Positions 1 to 10,598 are shown, counted from the stretch's first letter. The stretch: 64,000 nucleotides of DNA from Chitinibacter fontanus (GCF_013423785.1 NZ_CP058952.1:124001-188000); one strand, 5' to 3'. The notes: generated from the sequence alone by a model not told the origin. Made by a program: numbers and translations.

Positions 1-235
1 GGGTGAGCGCGTATTTTTGCTCCAGATGCCAATAAATAAAGCTCGAATCGGCAATAATCTGCTCACCATCTTGCAGATAAGGCAGCTTGCCTTTGGGGGC
101 ATTGCCATAGCCGCGCCGATTAATAGTGAATGGCAAGCCAGCCATTGTGAGCACCGTCATGGTTTTTACCACAAAGGGGCTAATATCGGGTAAGCCATAA
201 GCTGGCCCAAAACCATATAACGTGATCTCGCTCAT
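1..235 (-). CDS. Glutathione S-transferase-like protein, N-terminal part (cut by window edge)
   Basis: The minus-strand frame begins with ATG at 235 and runs off the left edge, leaving about 78 residues. The visible part looks like the thioredoxin-fold N-terminal domain of a GST family protein: it opens MSEITLYGFGPAYGLPDISP and later has PKGKLPYL followed by IADSSFIYWHLE, matching the usual 'x-G-K-x-P-y-L ... i-x-D-S-x-x-I' glutathione-site pattern. The GFGPAYGLPDxSPF opening recalls the metaxin-like GST subgroup rather than classical detoxifying GSTs. That subgroup assignment is from memory of the family and less certain. The C-terminal helical domain is not in the window, so substrate and activity cannot be judged. 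Confidence 0.75.
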   Translation of the reverse strand, partial: MSEITLYGFGPAYGLPDISPFVVKTMTVLTMAGLPFTINRRGYGNAPKGKLPYLQDGEQIIADSSFIYWHLEQKYALT

Positions 236-488
236 CTACAGCGTCCTCGCTCGTCATTCAATCGGTGTCTTGCCCGCATCATGCCAGACTCAGCCGCCTT
301 GCGCGGCATCGTGTGCGTAGACTGTATTAGCCTAAATTCCAAGCAAGCACCGACCCCGATGCCGACAGGCTTTACAAAATCCTGCGCAAGCTGACAACAA
401 ATCTGGTATCTTCGCAGCCCCTATGGTTTTCAACGGTTACAAGCACATACCCAACTAGGTGTGTGCCCTGTTTGCTAGGTATTCACCC

Positions 489-1082
489 ATGATGGCCCGA
501 ACCCACATTGCATTTGCCTCACTGATGATGGTGGCTTGCAGTGTTGGCATTTTGCAGCGCATGCCGCAATTGCATGAAGTTGCCCTAGCGGGCGCGGCCG
601 GGCTGCTACCCGATTTAGATCACCCCAAATCGACTTTTGGCCGAATTGTGCCGTATATCTCGATCCCACTCGCCGCCATTCTGGGGCATCGCGGCTTCAC
701 TCATTCACTGCTGATGGTCGCCAGCATGGTGTATTTACTACTGACCTATCATCAGCAACACAATTGGCCGGTGTTGCCGCTGGTTGTTGGCTATCTTTCG
801 CATCTGATCGGCGATATGCTCACCCCATCAGGCGTGCCATTACTGTGGCCAGTTCGGCAGAAATTTTCGCTGAATCTGTTTAAATCAGACGGCTGGATGG
901 AGCACAGTATTTATCGCGCCTGCTGGCTTGGCGTGGGTTATTTTGTCTGGGTGGCGCTTGAACGGCCGGGCAATCAGTGGATTGCCCCATTGCGACTCGA
1001 CTTGCAAACCCAGCTAGTGGATTTACTCAGCCACAGCAAAACCATGCTGGTACAGTTAGTGATTCGCCTAGCCTCCACCTAG
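489..1082 (+). CDS. YdjM-like inner-membrane metal-dependent hydrolase family protein
   Basis: A polytopic membrane protein of the YdjM/DUF457 family (annotated as putative LexA-binding or metal-dependent hydrolase). Family signatures are clear: PDLDHPKS near residue 42, then GHRGFTHSLL, and later GYLSHLIGDMLTPSGVPLLWP. These His/Asp-rich loops between hydrophobic segments are the conserved core and could bind a metal. The open frame extends upstream to a GTG at 459, but ATG 489 (or 492) is preferred: an AGGT lies 8 bases before it, and the protein then starts MARTHIAF as in homologues. The gene stands alone, divergent from the GST gene and convergent with recD. The biochemical function of the family is not established. 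Confidence 0.8.
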   Translation: MMARTHIAFASLMMVACSVGILQRMPQLHEVALAGAAGLLPDLDHPKSTFGRIVPYISIPLAAILGHRGFTHSLLMVASMVYLLLTYHQQHNWPVLPLVVGYLSHLIGDMLTPSGVPLLWPVRQKFSLNLFKSDGWMEHSIYRACWLGVGYFVWVALERPGNQWIAPLRLDLQTQLVDLLSHSKTMLVQLVIRLAST

Positions 1083-1136
1083 GTATAGTTACGTAAGCTT
1101 TTAAAAATAAAGCCTGTGAAACCATACCTATATCAA

Positions 1137-2966
1137 TCACATCAACAATCGCTCTGCTAACCCCGACTGCCGCTCAACCTTTTTGGCAATTGCTTGCCGT
1201 ATTGTGCTCGCTTCGCCCCAGAGGGTGACTTTGGTTTTGGCGCGGGTGATGGCGGTGTAGACTAGCTCTCGGCTCAGCAATGGGCTAGCGCCGGATTCGC
1301 TGCTGGGTAGCAGCAGCAACACATGCGCAAATTCCGAGCCTTGCGACTTGTGGACGGTGAGCGCAAAGGCGGTTTCGACGCTAGCGAGGCGCGATGGCGC
1401 GACTTTGCGTGTGCCGCCTTCAGCCTCGAGAAAATGTACCCATAGCTTGCCGTTGGCATCGGGCAAAGTCAGGCCGATATCGCCATTGAATAAATTAAGC
1501 TCGTACAAGTTTTGCGGCACCAGTACGGCGCGGCCGGCGTACCACGCTTGGTCAGGCAGGCGCAGGCCACGTTTGGCGAGGCTTTGCTCAAGCTGCGCAT
1601 TGATTTGCTCGACGCTGGCTAGGCCACGGCGCAAGGGGCTGAGCACGCGAAATTGATCAAAGGCGGCAAACACGCTGGCGGCGTTTTCATCGTCGGGCTG
1701 CTGTTGCATACGCTCAGCAAAGGCTTTCACCGCCGCAAAATACGGCGCGTAGCCCGCCCAAATCGGGGCTAAAAGCGCGGCACTGTGCGTGGCTGGGTTG
1801 CTGTCTTGCCACTGTAGCGGCGCATCGGCTTGCGGCGCGCTCTGCGCTGATTCATGCAGCAGCTCAAACACCTTTTTGCTTTGCTCGCCATTAATGGCTT
1901 TGGCCAGCTGACCAATCACGCCTGAAAAACGGTAGCTTTTTTGCAGCGTAATCACGTGATCGCCCATGATGCTAGGCGAGAATTCGGGGCTAATCGTTTG
2001 GCCGGTTAAATCGCTTAATTGCGCGGCAAACGCAGGAGATAAGGCGGCATCGGTGCATAAATCGCCCATCACTGCACCGGCCTCGACGGAGGCGAGCTGG
2101 TCTTTATCGCCCAGCAGCACCAGCCGCGCATGACGCGGCATCGCATCGAGTAATTTACTCATCAAAGCCAAATCGATCATCGACGCTTCATCGACCACCA
2201 GCACATCCAGCACCAAAGGCTTGGCGGCATGATGACGAAATTGCACCGCATTGGCTTGATTGCCCAATAGCCGGTGCAAGGTGCTGGCCGTATCGGGGAT
2301 CAGCGCGCTTAAATCGGCGGGTAATTTGCTGCGCGCTTGGCGAATGGCCTCCTGCATCCGGTTGGCCGCCTTGCCAGTGGGCGCGGCCAGCATAATCCGC
2401 AGTGGCGGCTGGCCTTGCGATAGTTGCTGCGCCTGAAATAGCGCCAGCAGCCGCACCACCGTCGTGGTTTTGCCCGTACCGGGGCCACCGCTAATCACCA
2501 TCAATTGTTTTTGTAGCGCCGCCGCTGCCGCGACGCGTTGCCAATCGATCTCGGCACTGGGCGCGCCAAACAGGCGGCTGATTTGCGCGCTCAAGTCTAC
2601 GGCAGCGTTCAATCCAACGGCGGGGGCTTCGCAGCGCTCGCGCAATTGGGCGGCTAGCCGTGCTTCATAGGCGTGATAACGCGCCAGATACAAGCGATTT
2701 AACTCGCCAATCAACGGGCAAAAATCGCCCGCGCGCCCGACCAAACCCGTGCGATACCACGCATCGACATCAGTACCCGCTGGAATCGGCACGCACACAT
2801 CGCCGCGCTCGGTGGCGCTGGCCGCCTGCAGCGCCAGCCCCAATAAATCAGGTGGCGCGGCAGGTACTTGGCGGCGCAGTAATTGCACAAAGGCTTGCGC
2901 AAAGGCGGAGCTATTGCGCTCAATCAGCGGATCGATTGCGGCGCTTGTGGTCATCATTGGCGGCAT
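1137..2966 (-). CDS. recD: RecBCD enzyme, RecD subunit (5'-3' helicase)
   Basis: RecD is the fast 5'-3' SF1B helicase of RecBCD, which unwinds and degrades DNA from double-strand ends and starts RecA-dependent repair. At 609 aa it matches the E. coli length. Walker A GGPGTGKTT is at about residues 160-168, Walker B VVDEASMID near 258, and C-terminal motifs V (HKSQGSEF) and VI (YTAITRAK) are present. It is the last gene of recC-recB-recD: the recB stop TAA is followed directly by this ATG, so translation is probably coupled. In-frame ATGs at codons 4 and 5 are alternative starts. All key helicase residues I can see are intact. Confidence 0.95.
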   Translation of the reverse strand: MPPMMTTSAAIDPLIERNSSAFAQAFVQLLRRQVPAAPPDLLGLALQAASATERGDVCVPIPAGTDVDAWYRTGLVGRAGDFCPLIGELNRLYLARYHAYEARLAAQLRERCEAPAVGLNAAVDLSAQISRLFGAPSAEIDWQRVAAAAALQKQLMVISGGPGTGKTTTVVRLLALFQAQQLSQGQPPLRIMLAAPTGKAANRMQEAIRQARSKLPADLSALIPDTASTLHRLLGNQANAVQFRHHAAKPLVLDVLVVDEASMIDLALMSKLLDAMPRHARLVLLGDKDQLASVEAGAVMGDLCTDAALSPAFAAQLSDLTGQTISPEFSPSIMGDHVITLQKSYRFSGVIGQLAKAINGEQSKKVFELLHESAQSAPQADAPLQWQDSNPATHSAALLAPIWAGYAPYFAAVKAFAERMQQQPDDENAASVFAAFDQFRVLSPLRRGLASVEQINAQLEQSLAKRGLRLPDQAWYAGRAVLVPQNLYELNLFNGDIGLTLPDANGKLWVHFLEAEGGTRKVAPSRLASVETAFALTVHKSQGSEFAHVLLLLPSSESGASPLLSRELVYTAITRAKTKVTLWGEASTIRQAIAKKVERQSGLAERLLM

Positions 2967-5900
2967 TTACACCCCTCCCAAGGCTTGATTGAGCGCATAA
3001 ATCAACGCGGCACTGGGCTTGTCAAACCAAATGCCATTTTCGCCCGCTTGCGGGTGCATCCCGCGGATAAACAAATACAACACGCCGCCAAAATCGCGCT
3101 GGTAATCATAAGCATCGCCCATGCGGCTTTGCATATGCCGATGCCACGCAATCACATACAACAGATATTGCAAATAATAATGCGCGTCGGCCATCGCCTC
3201 GGTCAGCGCGGCACGGCCATAGTCGGCAAAATCAGCGCCTAAGTAGTTTGATTTGTAATCGGCAATGAAATAGCGCCCTTGGTGGATGCACACCAAGTCA
3301 ATCACACCATTTAAATACGCCTGCGCCTGCTCGGGCTTGAGTCGACTGCTGGCGGCAATAAACTCGGCTGGCAGGCCAAATTCGGGCTGCGCCAATACGC
3401 GGCAAAAGGCCGCCAGATTGAGCTTGGGGCAATGCATCAAAAATGGCCATTCATTCAAACGCTGCTTTTTGCTTAAATCGCGCAGCGCAAAGCCCACATT
3501 ACCCAGAGGGGTATCAATCACTTCGCCCAGCCAATTAGCCAGCTCTGGCAACATACCCTCATCCTGCTCGGCCAGATCGGCATCCTTAGCCAGCAAACCC
3601 GCGCGTTGCAATTGCGCAGCGATCGGTATTTGCCAGCCTTGGCGATCAACCTGGCTAAAATCCCAATGTTCAAACATGCCATGAAGCGCCGTACCCGCGT
3701 CGGCACCGCGTTTAAATGTAAATCGCAGTGGCAGGTCTGGCGCGAGCTGCGTTGCGCCAGCCTCAATCGCAGCGGCATCGTGATCGGCGCCGCTTTCACT
3801 GTGCTTGGCCTGCCCGCGTGATAAACCCGAAAAGCTCACCATCCGCCACGGCGCCGCCAATGGCCGCGGCAGCCACACGGCGGCGCTTAATTTTTGCTGC
3901 GTGCGGCGCTCGGGCTGATACGCAGCGCGCTCGATGGGCCACGCACTGACCGAGACATCACCCAATTGCGTAAACGCCGCTTGTATTTCGTCGAGCGTGC
4001 ATTCACCAATTTGGGTATTGAGTGGTTTTTGCTCGTGGTACAGCACCTGCGCCAGCGGCGCGTTTTGCATGCCCGATTTTGAGCTGGCATGCAGTTTTTC
4101 AAACGCCGGATACGCCAAATACAGCCGATGCTTGGCGCGAGTTAAGGCCACATACAATAGCCGCATTTGTTCTGCTTTGGCCTCAAACTGCGCACGATCA
4201 ATGGCCGCGGCGCGCTCGCTGGTTCCGGCATCGACCCATAATTGTTCATGCTCATCGTGAAAAGCCACCAATTGCTGATCGCGCACTAGTTCAGTACGGG
4301 TTTTCCACGCATACGGGCAAAACACGATGGGGTATTCCAAACCTTTGGAGGCATGAATGGTGACAATCTTGACCCGATCGGCATCGCTTTCCAGCCGCAT
4401 TTGCTGGCTTTCGGCACTGTGATCGGGCTCGGCCACCTGCCGATCAAGCCAAGCCAGCAATAGCGCAGGGCTGGGGCGAGCGCGCGTTTCGTTTTGAATC
4501 AGCTCGGCTACGTGCAATAAATTGGTCAAGCGGCGCTCGCCATCGGCAAAAGCCAGCAGCCGCGCAGGCGTGCGGCTTTCCACCAGCCAGCGGCGGAACA
4601 TCACCATAAACCCAGCTTTACGCCATTCATCACGCAAGATCTGCAGACGCTCTACTTGCGCCAGCCAAGCCGCATCATCGGCGATCAGCGCCTGCAATTG
4701 CGGCACCGATAAACCCACAATGCTGCTGACCAAGGCGCGGCGCAGCAAGGCCGAATTGGCTGGCTCATTGGCGGCCTGCAGCAAGGCGAGTAAGCCGCGC
4801 GCCTCATCCGAATCAAACACACTTTGCCGCGATTGCGATACAGAGGGCACGCCCAAGTCGCTGAGTGCCCGCCGCATCTGGCTGGCCTGCTGATGGCTGC
4901 TGACCAGCACCGCTATATCGCCCGGCGCTAAGGCGCGCTCGCCCAGCTGCGCGTGCCCCGCTTGCGCCAGCCGCAGCAAATTGGCGATTTCTTGCGCCAC
5001 GCCCTGATGGCAGAGCTGCTCGGCCTTGGCGGCTTTGTAGCCATCAAACACAAAAGCATGTACCGCTTTGCGCTCATCGCGCACTTGCAGCTTGGACGCA
5101 CCGGCTTGTTTGGCCTGTATATGCGGATGCGTTATTTTTTCTTCGATAAACGCCGTTTCCGGCGCAAACAGCGCATTCACAAACGCAATGATCGGCGCAT
5201 CAGAGCGGTAATTGGTATCAATCGAATAGCGTCCACTCGCCTGCTCACGCGCGTGCAGATAGGCATACACATCTGCGCCACGAAAAGCATAAATCGCCTG
5301 CTTCGGATCGCCCACCATGAAAAACGGCAGCGGCTCGGCCTGATCGCTGGTGGCGCCAAAGAGCGAGTTAATGATCGTAAACTGGGTTGGGTCGGTGTCT
5401 TGAAATTCATCAACCAAGGCCGCCCGATATTTCAGCCGCACTTTGGCGATCAAATGCTCAGCGCGCTGCGGGTCACGCAAGGCGCGCGCCAACATCGTCA
5501 GGCTATCGTCAAACGACATTTGTCCGGCTTGCGCTTTGCGCAGCGCCAATTGCTGACGCACCACCTCGCCGAAGCGCAATAGCCAATGATTAAAGTAGAG
5601 CTCGAGATCTGCATCGCGCGATTTTTGGCTATCGAGCAAATCATCTAGCGCCGTAAAAAACGCATGCTGCGGCGGCATATCGCCCTGTTTAACAAATTTG
5701 GCCAGCAGCGAGTCATTGAGTTTGCTTTGCGCTAGCAGCGCAAATTGGCGCGGCAAGGGCTGCTTGGGCTGCGCGAAAAACGCGGCAAATTGATCTAACC
5801 ATGCGGGCTCGGCGGCAAAATCGAGTTTGGCGGTTTTTTTAAATTTTTGCACGCTCAAACCCGCGCGCAAGATAGCCGCCACCTCAGTTGGCTGCCAGCT

Positions 5901-6647
5901 TTGGTGGCAACGCGCCAGCGCCGCTTGCCAACGCTGCTCGATTTGCTCAAGAGTGCTGGCTGCGGGTAATGGCAACAAGACAGCTGGGTCGAGCTTGGCT
6001 AGCTGGCTGGCTAATCTGGCCAGCGTGTCGACGGTGATATTGTGCTCGGCCAAATAAGTCGCCCACGATACTTCAGCGGGGTACACGTCGCTACGCCAGA
6101 AATCACGAGCGATCTGCGCCAATACCTCGCTCTCATCTCTCACCATCGTACGGTCAAAATCAAAGCCGGCTTCAAATGCCTGCTCGGTGAGTAATCGCTG
6201 ACAAAAACTATGAATCGTCGAGATCGCCGCGCAATCGAGCGTGGCCAGCGCCAGCCGCAATTGCTCCAACAGTGGCGCAGGATCTTGGCCTTGCTCGGTA
6301 ATTTGCTGCCACACCTGCGAGCAAAAGGCTTCGGGCTCGCCATTGACGGCAAACGGCGTGCGCTCAGCCAGCGTTTGCGCCAGCTGCGCCAAGCGGGTGC
6401 GGATACGATCTTTCAACTCGGCGGTGGCCGCCTTGGTAAAGGTCACCACCAAAATTTGCTCGGGCAATAAGGCGCGGCTTAAATCAAAGCGCGGCGTGGC
6501 CGTGGCATCTGTGGCGCCTAAAATCAGCCGAGCATACAGGCCAGTGATGTTGAAAGTTTTGCCGGTACCGGCAGAGGCCTCAATCAGATTGCGCCCGGCC
6601 AGCGGCACTTGGTGCACGTCGAGCGGCTGAAACTGGATGGTGCTCAT
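2967..6647 (-). CDS. recB: RecBCD enzyme, RecB subunit (3'-5' helicase and nuclease)
   Basis: RecB is the slow helicase and the only nuclease of RecBCD. The 1226-aa protein has a UvrD-type Walker A (ASAGTGKT, residues 24-31), the motif II region DEFQDTDPTQF, and motif VI LLYVALTRAKHR. The C-terminal nuclease domain carries the signature DYKSNYLG at about residue 1130, including the catalytic Asp and Lys. Its ATG overlaps the recC stop by 4 bases (ATGA) and its stop abuts the recD start, so the three genes form a tightly coupled operon. No ptrA (pitrilysin) gene sits between recC and recB, unlike E. coli. Confidence 0.96.
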   Translation of the reverse strand: MSTIQFQPLDVHQVPLAGRNLIEASAGTGKTFNITGLYARLILGATDATATPRFDLSRALLPEQILVVTFTKAATAELKDRIRTRLAQLAQTLAERTPFAVNGEPEAFCSQVWQQITEQGQDPAPLLEQLRLALATLDCAAISTIHSFCQRLLTEQAFEAGFDFDRTMVRDESEVLAQIARDFWRSDVYPAEVSWATYLAEHNITVDTLARLASQLAKLDPAVLLPLPAASTLEQIEQRWQAALARCHQSWQPTEVAAILRAGLSVQKFKKTAKLDFAAEPAWLDQFAAFFAQPKQPLPRQFALLAQSKLNDSLLAKFVKQGDMPPQHAFFTALDDLLDSQKSRDADLELYFNHWLLRFGEVVRQQLALRKAQAGQMSFDDSLTMLARALRDPQRAEHLIAKVRLKYRAALVDEFQDTDPTQFTIINSLFGATSDQAEPLPFFMVGDPKQAIYAFRGADVYAYLHAREQASGRYSIDTNYRSDAPIIAFVNALFAPETAFIEEKITHPHIQAKQAGASKLQVRDERKAVHAFVFDGYKAAKAEQLCHQGVAQEIANLLRLAQAGHAQLGERALAPGDIAVLVSSHQQASQMRRALSDLGVPSVSQSRQSVFDSDEARGLLALLQAANEPANSALLRRALVSSIVGLSVPQLQALIADDAAWLAQVERLQILRDEWRKAGFMVMFRRWLVESRTPARLLAFADGERRLTNLLHVAELIQNETRARPSPALLLAWLDRQVAEPDHSAESQQMRLESDADRVKIVTIHASKGLEYPIVFCPYAWKTRTELVRDQQLVAFHDEHEQLWVDAGTSERAAAIDRAQFEAKAEQMRLLYVALTRAKHRLYLAYPAFEKLHASSKSGMQNAPLAQVLYHEQKPLNTQIGECTLDEIQAAFTQLGDVSVSAWPIERAAYQPERRTQQKLSAAVWLPRPLAAPWRMVSFSGLSRGQAKHSESGADHDAAAIEAGATQLAPDLPLRFTFKRGADAGTALHGMFEHWDFSQVDRQGWQIPIAAQLQRAGLLAKDADLAEQDEGMLPELANWLGEVIDTPLGNVGFALRDLSKKQRLNEWPFLMHCPKLNLAAFCRVLAQPEFGLPAEFIAASSRLKPEQAQAYLNGVIDLVCIHQGRYFIADYKSNYLGADFADYGRAALTEAMADAHYYLQYLLYVIAWHRHMQSRMGDAYDYQRDFGGVLYLFIRGMHPQAGENGIWFDKPSAALIYALNQALGGV

Positions 6648-9600
6648 ACGGGCTCCTGTTGCGCTTGAAATTGCTCAATATCGGCGGCTAAATCGCGTTT
6701 TTGCACAGTAGCCTGCATCAGCTCAAATAGCCGCAGCGACCAATCGGCAAATGTCTCGCGCAGTGGCGAATCTTCGGCCAGCGCGTCATCTGGCCACAGC
6801 AATCGATTGCTGGCATCGCTGCCCTCGCCCACTTTGGTGTAGCTGTCGTACCACACGCCCTCGGCTTTGCTCCAGCGTTTGTCTTCTTCGGCAGCAATCC
6901 ACGCCAGCGCCGTTTTGGTAAACAATGGCTGCGGCGCTTGCCAATGCGCACGATAAAAGCGTAGGTATTCGAGTAATTGCTCTTTGGCGCTGTCGGCCTC
7001 AATCAGCGGGAAATACCACACCCATTCGGGCGACAGTACGCGGGTTTGTACAACGGTCAGCGCCAATTGCGATTGGACGGCACACAAAGCCAGATGCCGT
7101 AACCAGTAGCGAATCACATCGCGGGGATACACGGTACTGCGTGCAATGATTTGCCCGGCGGGATACAGCTCGTTCAGGCTGATTTGCAATAGTGTCGTTA
7201 CGCCACAGTCCGCATCGTGCAGCTCAAGGCTCGTGCTAAACACCGGTAATGGTGTTGCGTGCCGATAAATCGGCAATGCTTCGCGCAGCACCAGCGCGGC
7301 ACTAATTTGCTCAGTCAGCAGCAATTGCCCCGGCGCGCCGAGGGGCGCTTTGCCTTGCGCGCGTAATAAATCAATCGCTGACTCACCATATTGCAACGCG
7401 GCATCGCGCACTTGGCGGTCAGCAAAATCGCGCAAATCAAAGGGCTCATCTTCAGGCAAGGCCCCATCAGCCTCATCAAGCACCAGATTGGCGCGCAGGC
7501 GCAGATAATAGGCGGCCGGTTTGATCACGGCATCGGCCAGATCATTCAGGCTCAGCTGCTCAGGCACTGCGAGGTCAAACGATGATGTCGCCGTCACCTC
7601 ATTAGCCGGCGCAGAGTCGTCTTCCAAGCCCAGCAATCGATTGGCCGCATCGGCCCACAGCGGATTATACGAAGGGGTATTGCCTACAAAGGCTTTTGGG
7701 CTAAAGACTTGCAGCGGATACTCTGTCGTAATGGATTTAAGCAAGGCGCTGCCATCATCATCCGCATCCCCCGCCAAACCAAAGCCTTGCCGTACGCAGT
7801 CTTGCAAATCCGCCACCAGCACCGACGGCGGATAGGCCTCGTTATCGAGCACGCCGCGCCCCACCCACGATAAATACAGCGCATCGCGCGCAGCCAGCAT
7901 GATTTCCAAAAACAGAAAACGATCATCCAAGCGCCGCGAGCGATCACCCAATTGCGGATTTTGCGCAATCAGATCAAAACCAGCGCTAGGTGGATTGCGC
8001 GGAAAATCGCCTTCGTTCAGGCCCAATAGCGCAATCACCCGAAACGGCAATCCGCGCATCGGCACCATGGTACAAAAAGTAATGCCGCGCGACATAAAGC
8101 CCGAGCCTCGGCTGGAGGTATCAAAGCGGTAGCGCAGATCATCAAGCACCACGGCGCGCTCTACCTCGAGTTGCAGCTCGGCCAGTTGAGCCTGCTCCGC
8201 CAGATTGGCCAGCGATTCACGGATCGACTGCACCAGCAGCCGCTCGGCATCGATTTCGTCGTCAAACGCCAGAAAGTCTTCCAGCAATTGCAGTGCGGTC
8301 AGGCTCCAATCGTGCAAGCTGCGCGGCTGCGCCAGCCGCGCGCGCCATAGTGACAGCGTATCGATTAGCGTTTTGAGCTTGGCCAGCAGCGCCACTTGCG
8401 AGCCTTCGAGCTGATCCCACGGCGCAATGCCGTGCCACAGCGGTACAGTTTCGCCCGCCAGACTTTGCGGCAACGCTGCGCCGAGCAATAGGCTATCGAT
8501 CCCAGCCTGCCAGGTATTGGCCTGCCCCAGCGCAGCCAGAGCGGCGGGGCCGCCGAGTTGATCGGCAAATTCTGCGCGATGCGCCGCGTCCAGCCCCCAG
8601 CGGATGCCCGCCGCAGCAATCCAGTGCTGCAGCGTCGCCAACTCATCGGCGGCAATACCAAAGCGACGCGCCAATTGCGGCGTTTCGATCAGGCCAAAAA
8701 TCTCATCGGCGGTGCAGCGGCTATCGGGCAGATTAAATAACTGCAAATACACCTCAATCGCTGGGCATTCCTGCGCGGTGGTTAAATCGGCGATGTTATA
8801 CGGCAGCACCGGTGCGCCCGCTGCCGCCGCGCCACCAAAGACGGCCTCGATCAGCGGTGCATACGGGCCCAGATCGGGCAGCAACACGGCGATATCAGAC
8901 GCCTTGAGCGTCGTATCGCGCATTAGCATGGCGCACAATTGATCGTGCAGCACTTCCACTTCGCGCATCGCGCTATGGCAACTATGAAAAGTAAGTGATC
9001 TATCATCGGCCACGACGCGATAGCGTTGATCATGACCACGCTCGTGCAAATGTAAAATATCGGATTGAATTTGCCGCAGTAAATTGGCATCAGCCAAGTT
9101 GGCGCACGGGTCACTAAACAGCGGGCCTTCACCGCCGACACTCCACGGAAAACGCTCGGTAATCGCCCGAAAAAAATCGCGCCCCGCCTTGCCCATACTC
9201 GCCAATAGTGGATGGCCAACATCCAGATACATGCTCTCTTGCTCACGCGCCTCGCGCTTGGCCTGCACGGCATGAAACGCCAACGCCTTCGGGCTGACAA
9301 TCGCCCCCCATTCAGCCATGCACGGGTTGAGCAAAAACAGATTCACGTCGATGTATTGCGAGAGCGCGCCCAGCACATCGATATACGCGGGTGGCATGCT
9401 CGAAACACCAAAGACGGTGAGGCGCTCTGGCAGGCGCTGCGGCTGATGCTCTGCCCATTCGGTAAACAGCCGCACAAACATCTCGGCGCGATGCGGCGCG
9501 GCGTCGCCATATTGACCGGCGCGGATGCTGTCCTTCACCTCGCACCATAGCTTAGCCTGCCAGGCTTCATCGGGCCCCAGATTACCGAGCAAACGCCCCT

Positions 9601-10063
9601 CTTCCCACGCCGAAATCCAGTCGCTGCGAAACACCAGATATTGGTCAAACACATCAGCCAGCTTGCCTGCCAGCGCCATCCGCCGCCGCGCATCGCCTTC
9701 AGCCAGATACGCCGCCACAATCGGGCTGGCCTCGCGCGCCTGCGATTGCGGCAATAGGCCAAACAGCCTCCAAGCCAGTGGGCCCGAGCTATACGGTGAA
9801 TCGGCTGGCAAGCCCGGCATCGCGTCCTGCAACAAGCGCCAGATAAACCCCGCCGGCAGCGCAAAATCCACCCCCGCGCAAATCCCCACCCGCTCGGCCA
9901 ACTGAAAACGCAACCAGCGCTCCATCCCCTTGCTCGACACAATGATTTTTTCACTGGCAAACGGGTCGGACAGCGGCACCGCAAACAGCGCTTGCATCAG
10001 TTCAAACAGATTTTCTAGGCGATTGGATTGAAAGAGGTTCAGGCGTGACGCAGCATTAGTCAT
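6644..10063 (-). CDS. recC: RecBCD enzyme, RecC subunit
   Basis: RecC holds RecB and RecD together, splits the duplex and reads the Chi sequence. The 1139-aa protein is close to the E. coli length (1122 aa) and starts like RecC (a LFxSNRLExL motif near the N-terminus, then KIIVSSKGMERWL and FALPAGFIWRL). Mid-protein GITFCTMVPMRGLPFRVI and LNEGDFPR are typical RecC/AddB helicase-fold remnants. It is the first gene of the operon. The 238-base region upstream holds the promoter. The Chi sequence used by this species cannot be read from the protein by eye. Confidence 0.95.
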   Translation of the reverse strand: MTNAASRLNLFQSNRLENLFELMQALFAVPLSDPFASEKIIVSSKGMERWLRFQLAERVGICAGVDFALPAGFIWRLLQDAMPGLPADSPYSSGPLAWRLFGLLPQSQAREASPIVAAYLAEGDARRRMALAGKLADVFDQYLVFRSDWISAWEEGRLLGNLGPDEAWQAKLWCEVKDSIRAGQYGDAAPHRAEMFVRLFTEWAEHQPQRLPERLTVFGVSSMPPAYIDVLGALSQYIDVNLFLLNPCMAEWGAIVSPKALAFHAVQAKREAREQESMYLDVGHPLLASMGKAGRDFFRAITERFPWSVGGEGPLFSDPCANLADANLLRQIQSDILHLHERGHDQRYRVVADDRSLTFHSCHSAMREVEVLHDQLCAMLMRDTTLKASDIAVLLPDLGPYAPLIEAVFGGAAAAGAPVLPYNIADLTTAQECPAIEVYLQLFNLPDSRCTADEIFGLIETPQLARRFGIAADELATLQHWIAAAGIRWGLDAAHRAEFADQLGGPAALAALGQANTWQAGIDSLLLGAALPQSLAGETVPLWHGIAPWDQLEGSQVALLAKLKTLIDTLSLWRARLAQPRSLHDWSLTALQLLEDFLAFDDEIDAERLLVQSIRESLANLAEQAQLAELQLEVERAVVLDDLRYRFDTSSRGSGFMSRGITFCTMVPMRGLPFRVIALLGLNEGDFPRNPPSAGFDLIAQNPQLGDRSRRLDDRFLFLEIMLAARDALYLSWVGRGVLDNEAYPPSVLVADLQDCVRQGFGLAGDADDDGSALLKSITTEYPLQVFSPKAFVGNTPSYNPLWADAANRLLGLEDDSAPANEVTATSSFDLAVPEQLSLNDLADAVIKPAAYYLRLRANLVLDEADGALPEDEPFDLRDFADRQVRDAALQYGESAIDLLRAQGKAPLGAPGQLLLTEQISAALVLREALPIYRHATPLPVFSTSLELHDADCGVTTLLQISLNELYPAGQIIARSTVYPRDVIRYWLRHLALCAVQSQLALTVVQTRVLSPEWVWYFPLIEADSAKEQLLEYLRFYRAHWQAPQPLFTKTALAWIAAEEDKRWSKAEGVWYDSYTKVGEGSDASNRLLWPDDALAEDSPLRETFADWSLRLFELMQATVQKRDLAADIEQFQAQQEPV

Positions 10064-10301
10064 GGCACAGTCCGAGACGGGAGGCCTTTATTCTAACTGA
10101 TTTCGGTTCTGACGATGGGCTGACAGGAATGCGTTATTACAATGACTCACACTCACTTTGAGTAGCCTAGCTATACATTTCATGATTGATCGCTTAAAAA
10201 CATCGTGCAGTGAAAATTGAAAATAATTACAATACATGCAACAAAAAAGACAGCAAAATTTCAAAAACAGGATTGCATTTACTCATTGAGGCGTATTTTA
10301 A

Positions 10302-10598
10302 ATGTCAAAATATCAGTTTTTTAAGCGAGCTATTGAAGGTCAAGAAAAGGTATGCTGCTTAAGCGTTGAAGAAGCAGATTTTATAAGCCGCAGAGAGCAG
10401 TTGCTGGGCCAAGGGTTTGAAGTAGTTGGCTATTTAATTTACGCGCCAAATGAAACCGTAGCCTTTGAACGCTTTAACGCGGAGATGGCTTGCCCTTTAT
10501 TGGAAAGCGCGGACACTTTGCCTAATTCTTTTGAATTAAATTGGTATCGTGAGGCCGTTTTCAAATACATGGGTAAACTAAAACCTCACAAACATTAA
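10302..10598 (+). CDS. Hypothetical protein, 98 aa
   Basis: I do not recognise this 98-residue soluble protein. It has no signal peptide or membrane segment. It contains two adjacent cysteines near residue 18 (KVCCLSVEEAD), a central hydrophobic strand (FEVVGYLIYAP) and a basic C-terminus (GKLKPHKH). An ATG start at 10302 has only a weak TGAGG about 12 bases upstream. The flanking DNA is noticeably more A+T-rich than the neighbouring recBCD operon, as is often seen around accessory genes. It is divergent from recC. Confidence 0.6.
   Translation: MSKYQFFKRAIEGQEKVCCLSVEEADFISRREQLLGQGFEVVGYLIYAPNETVAFERFNAEMACPLLESADTLPNSFELNWYREAVFKYMGKLKPHKH

Noticed and set aside
1137..10063. Many long reading frames opposite recD, recB and recC
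   Set aside because: They are antisense or out-of-frame shadows of the G+C-rich rec genes, with low-complexity Arg/Ala-rich translations and no family match.
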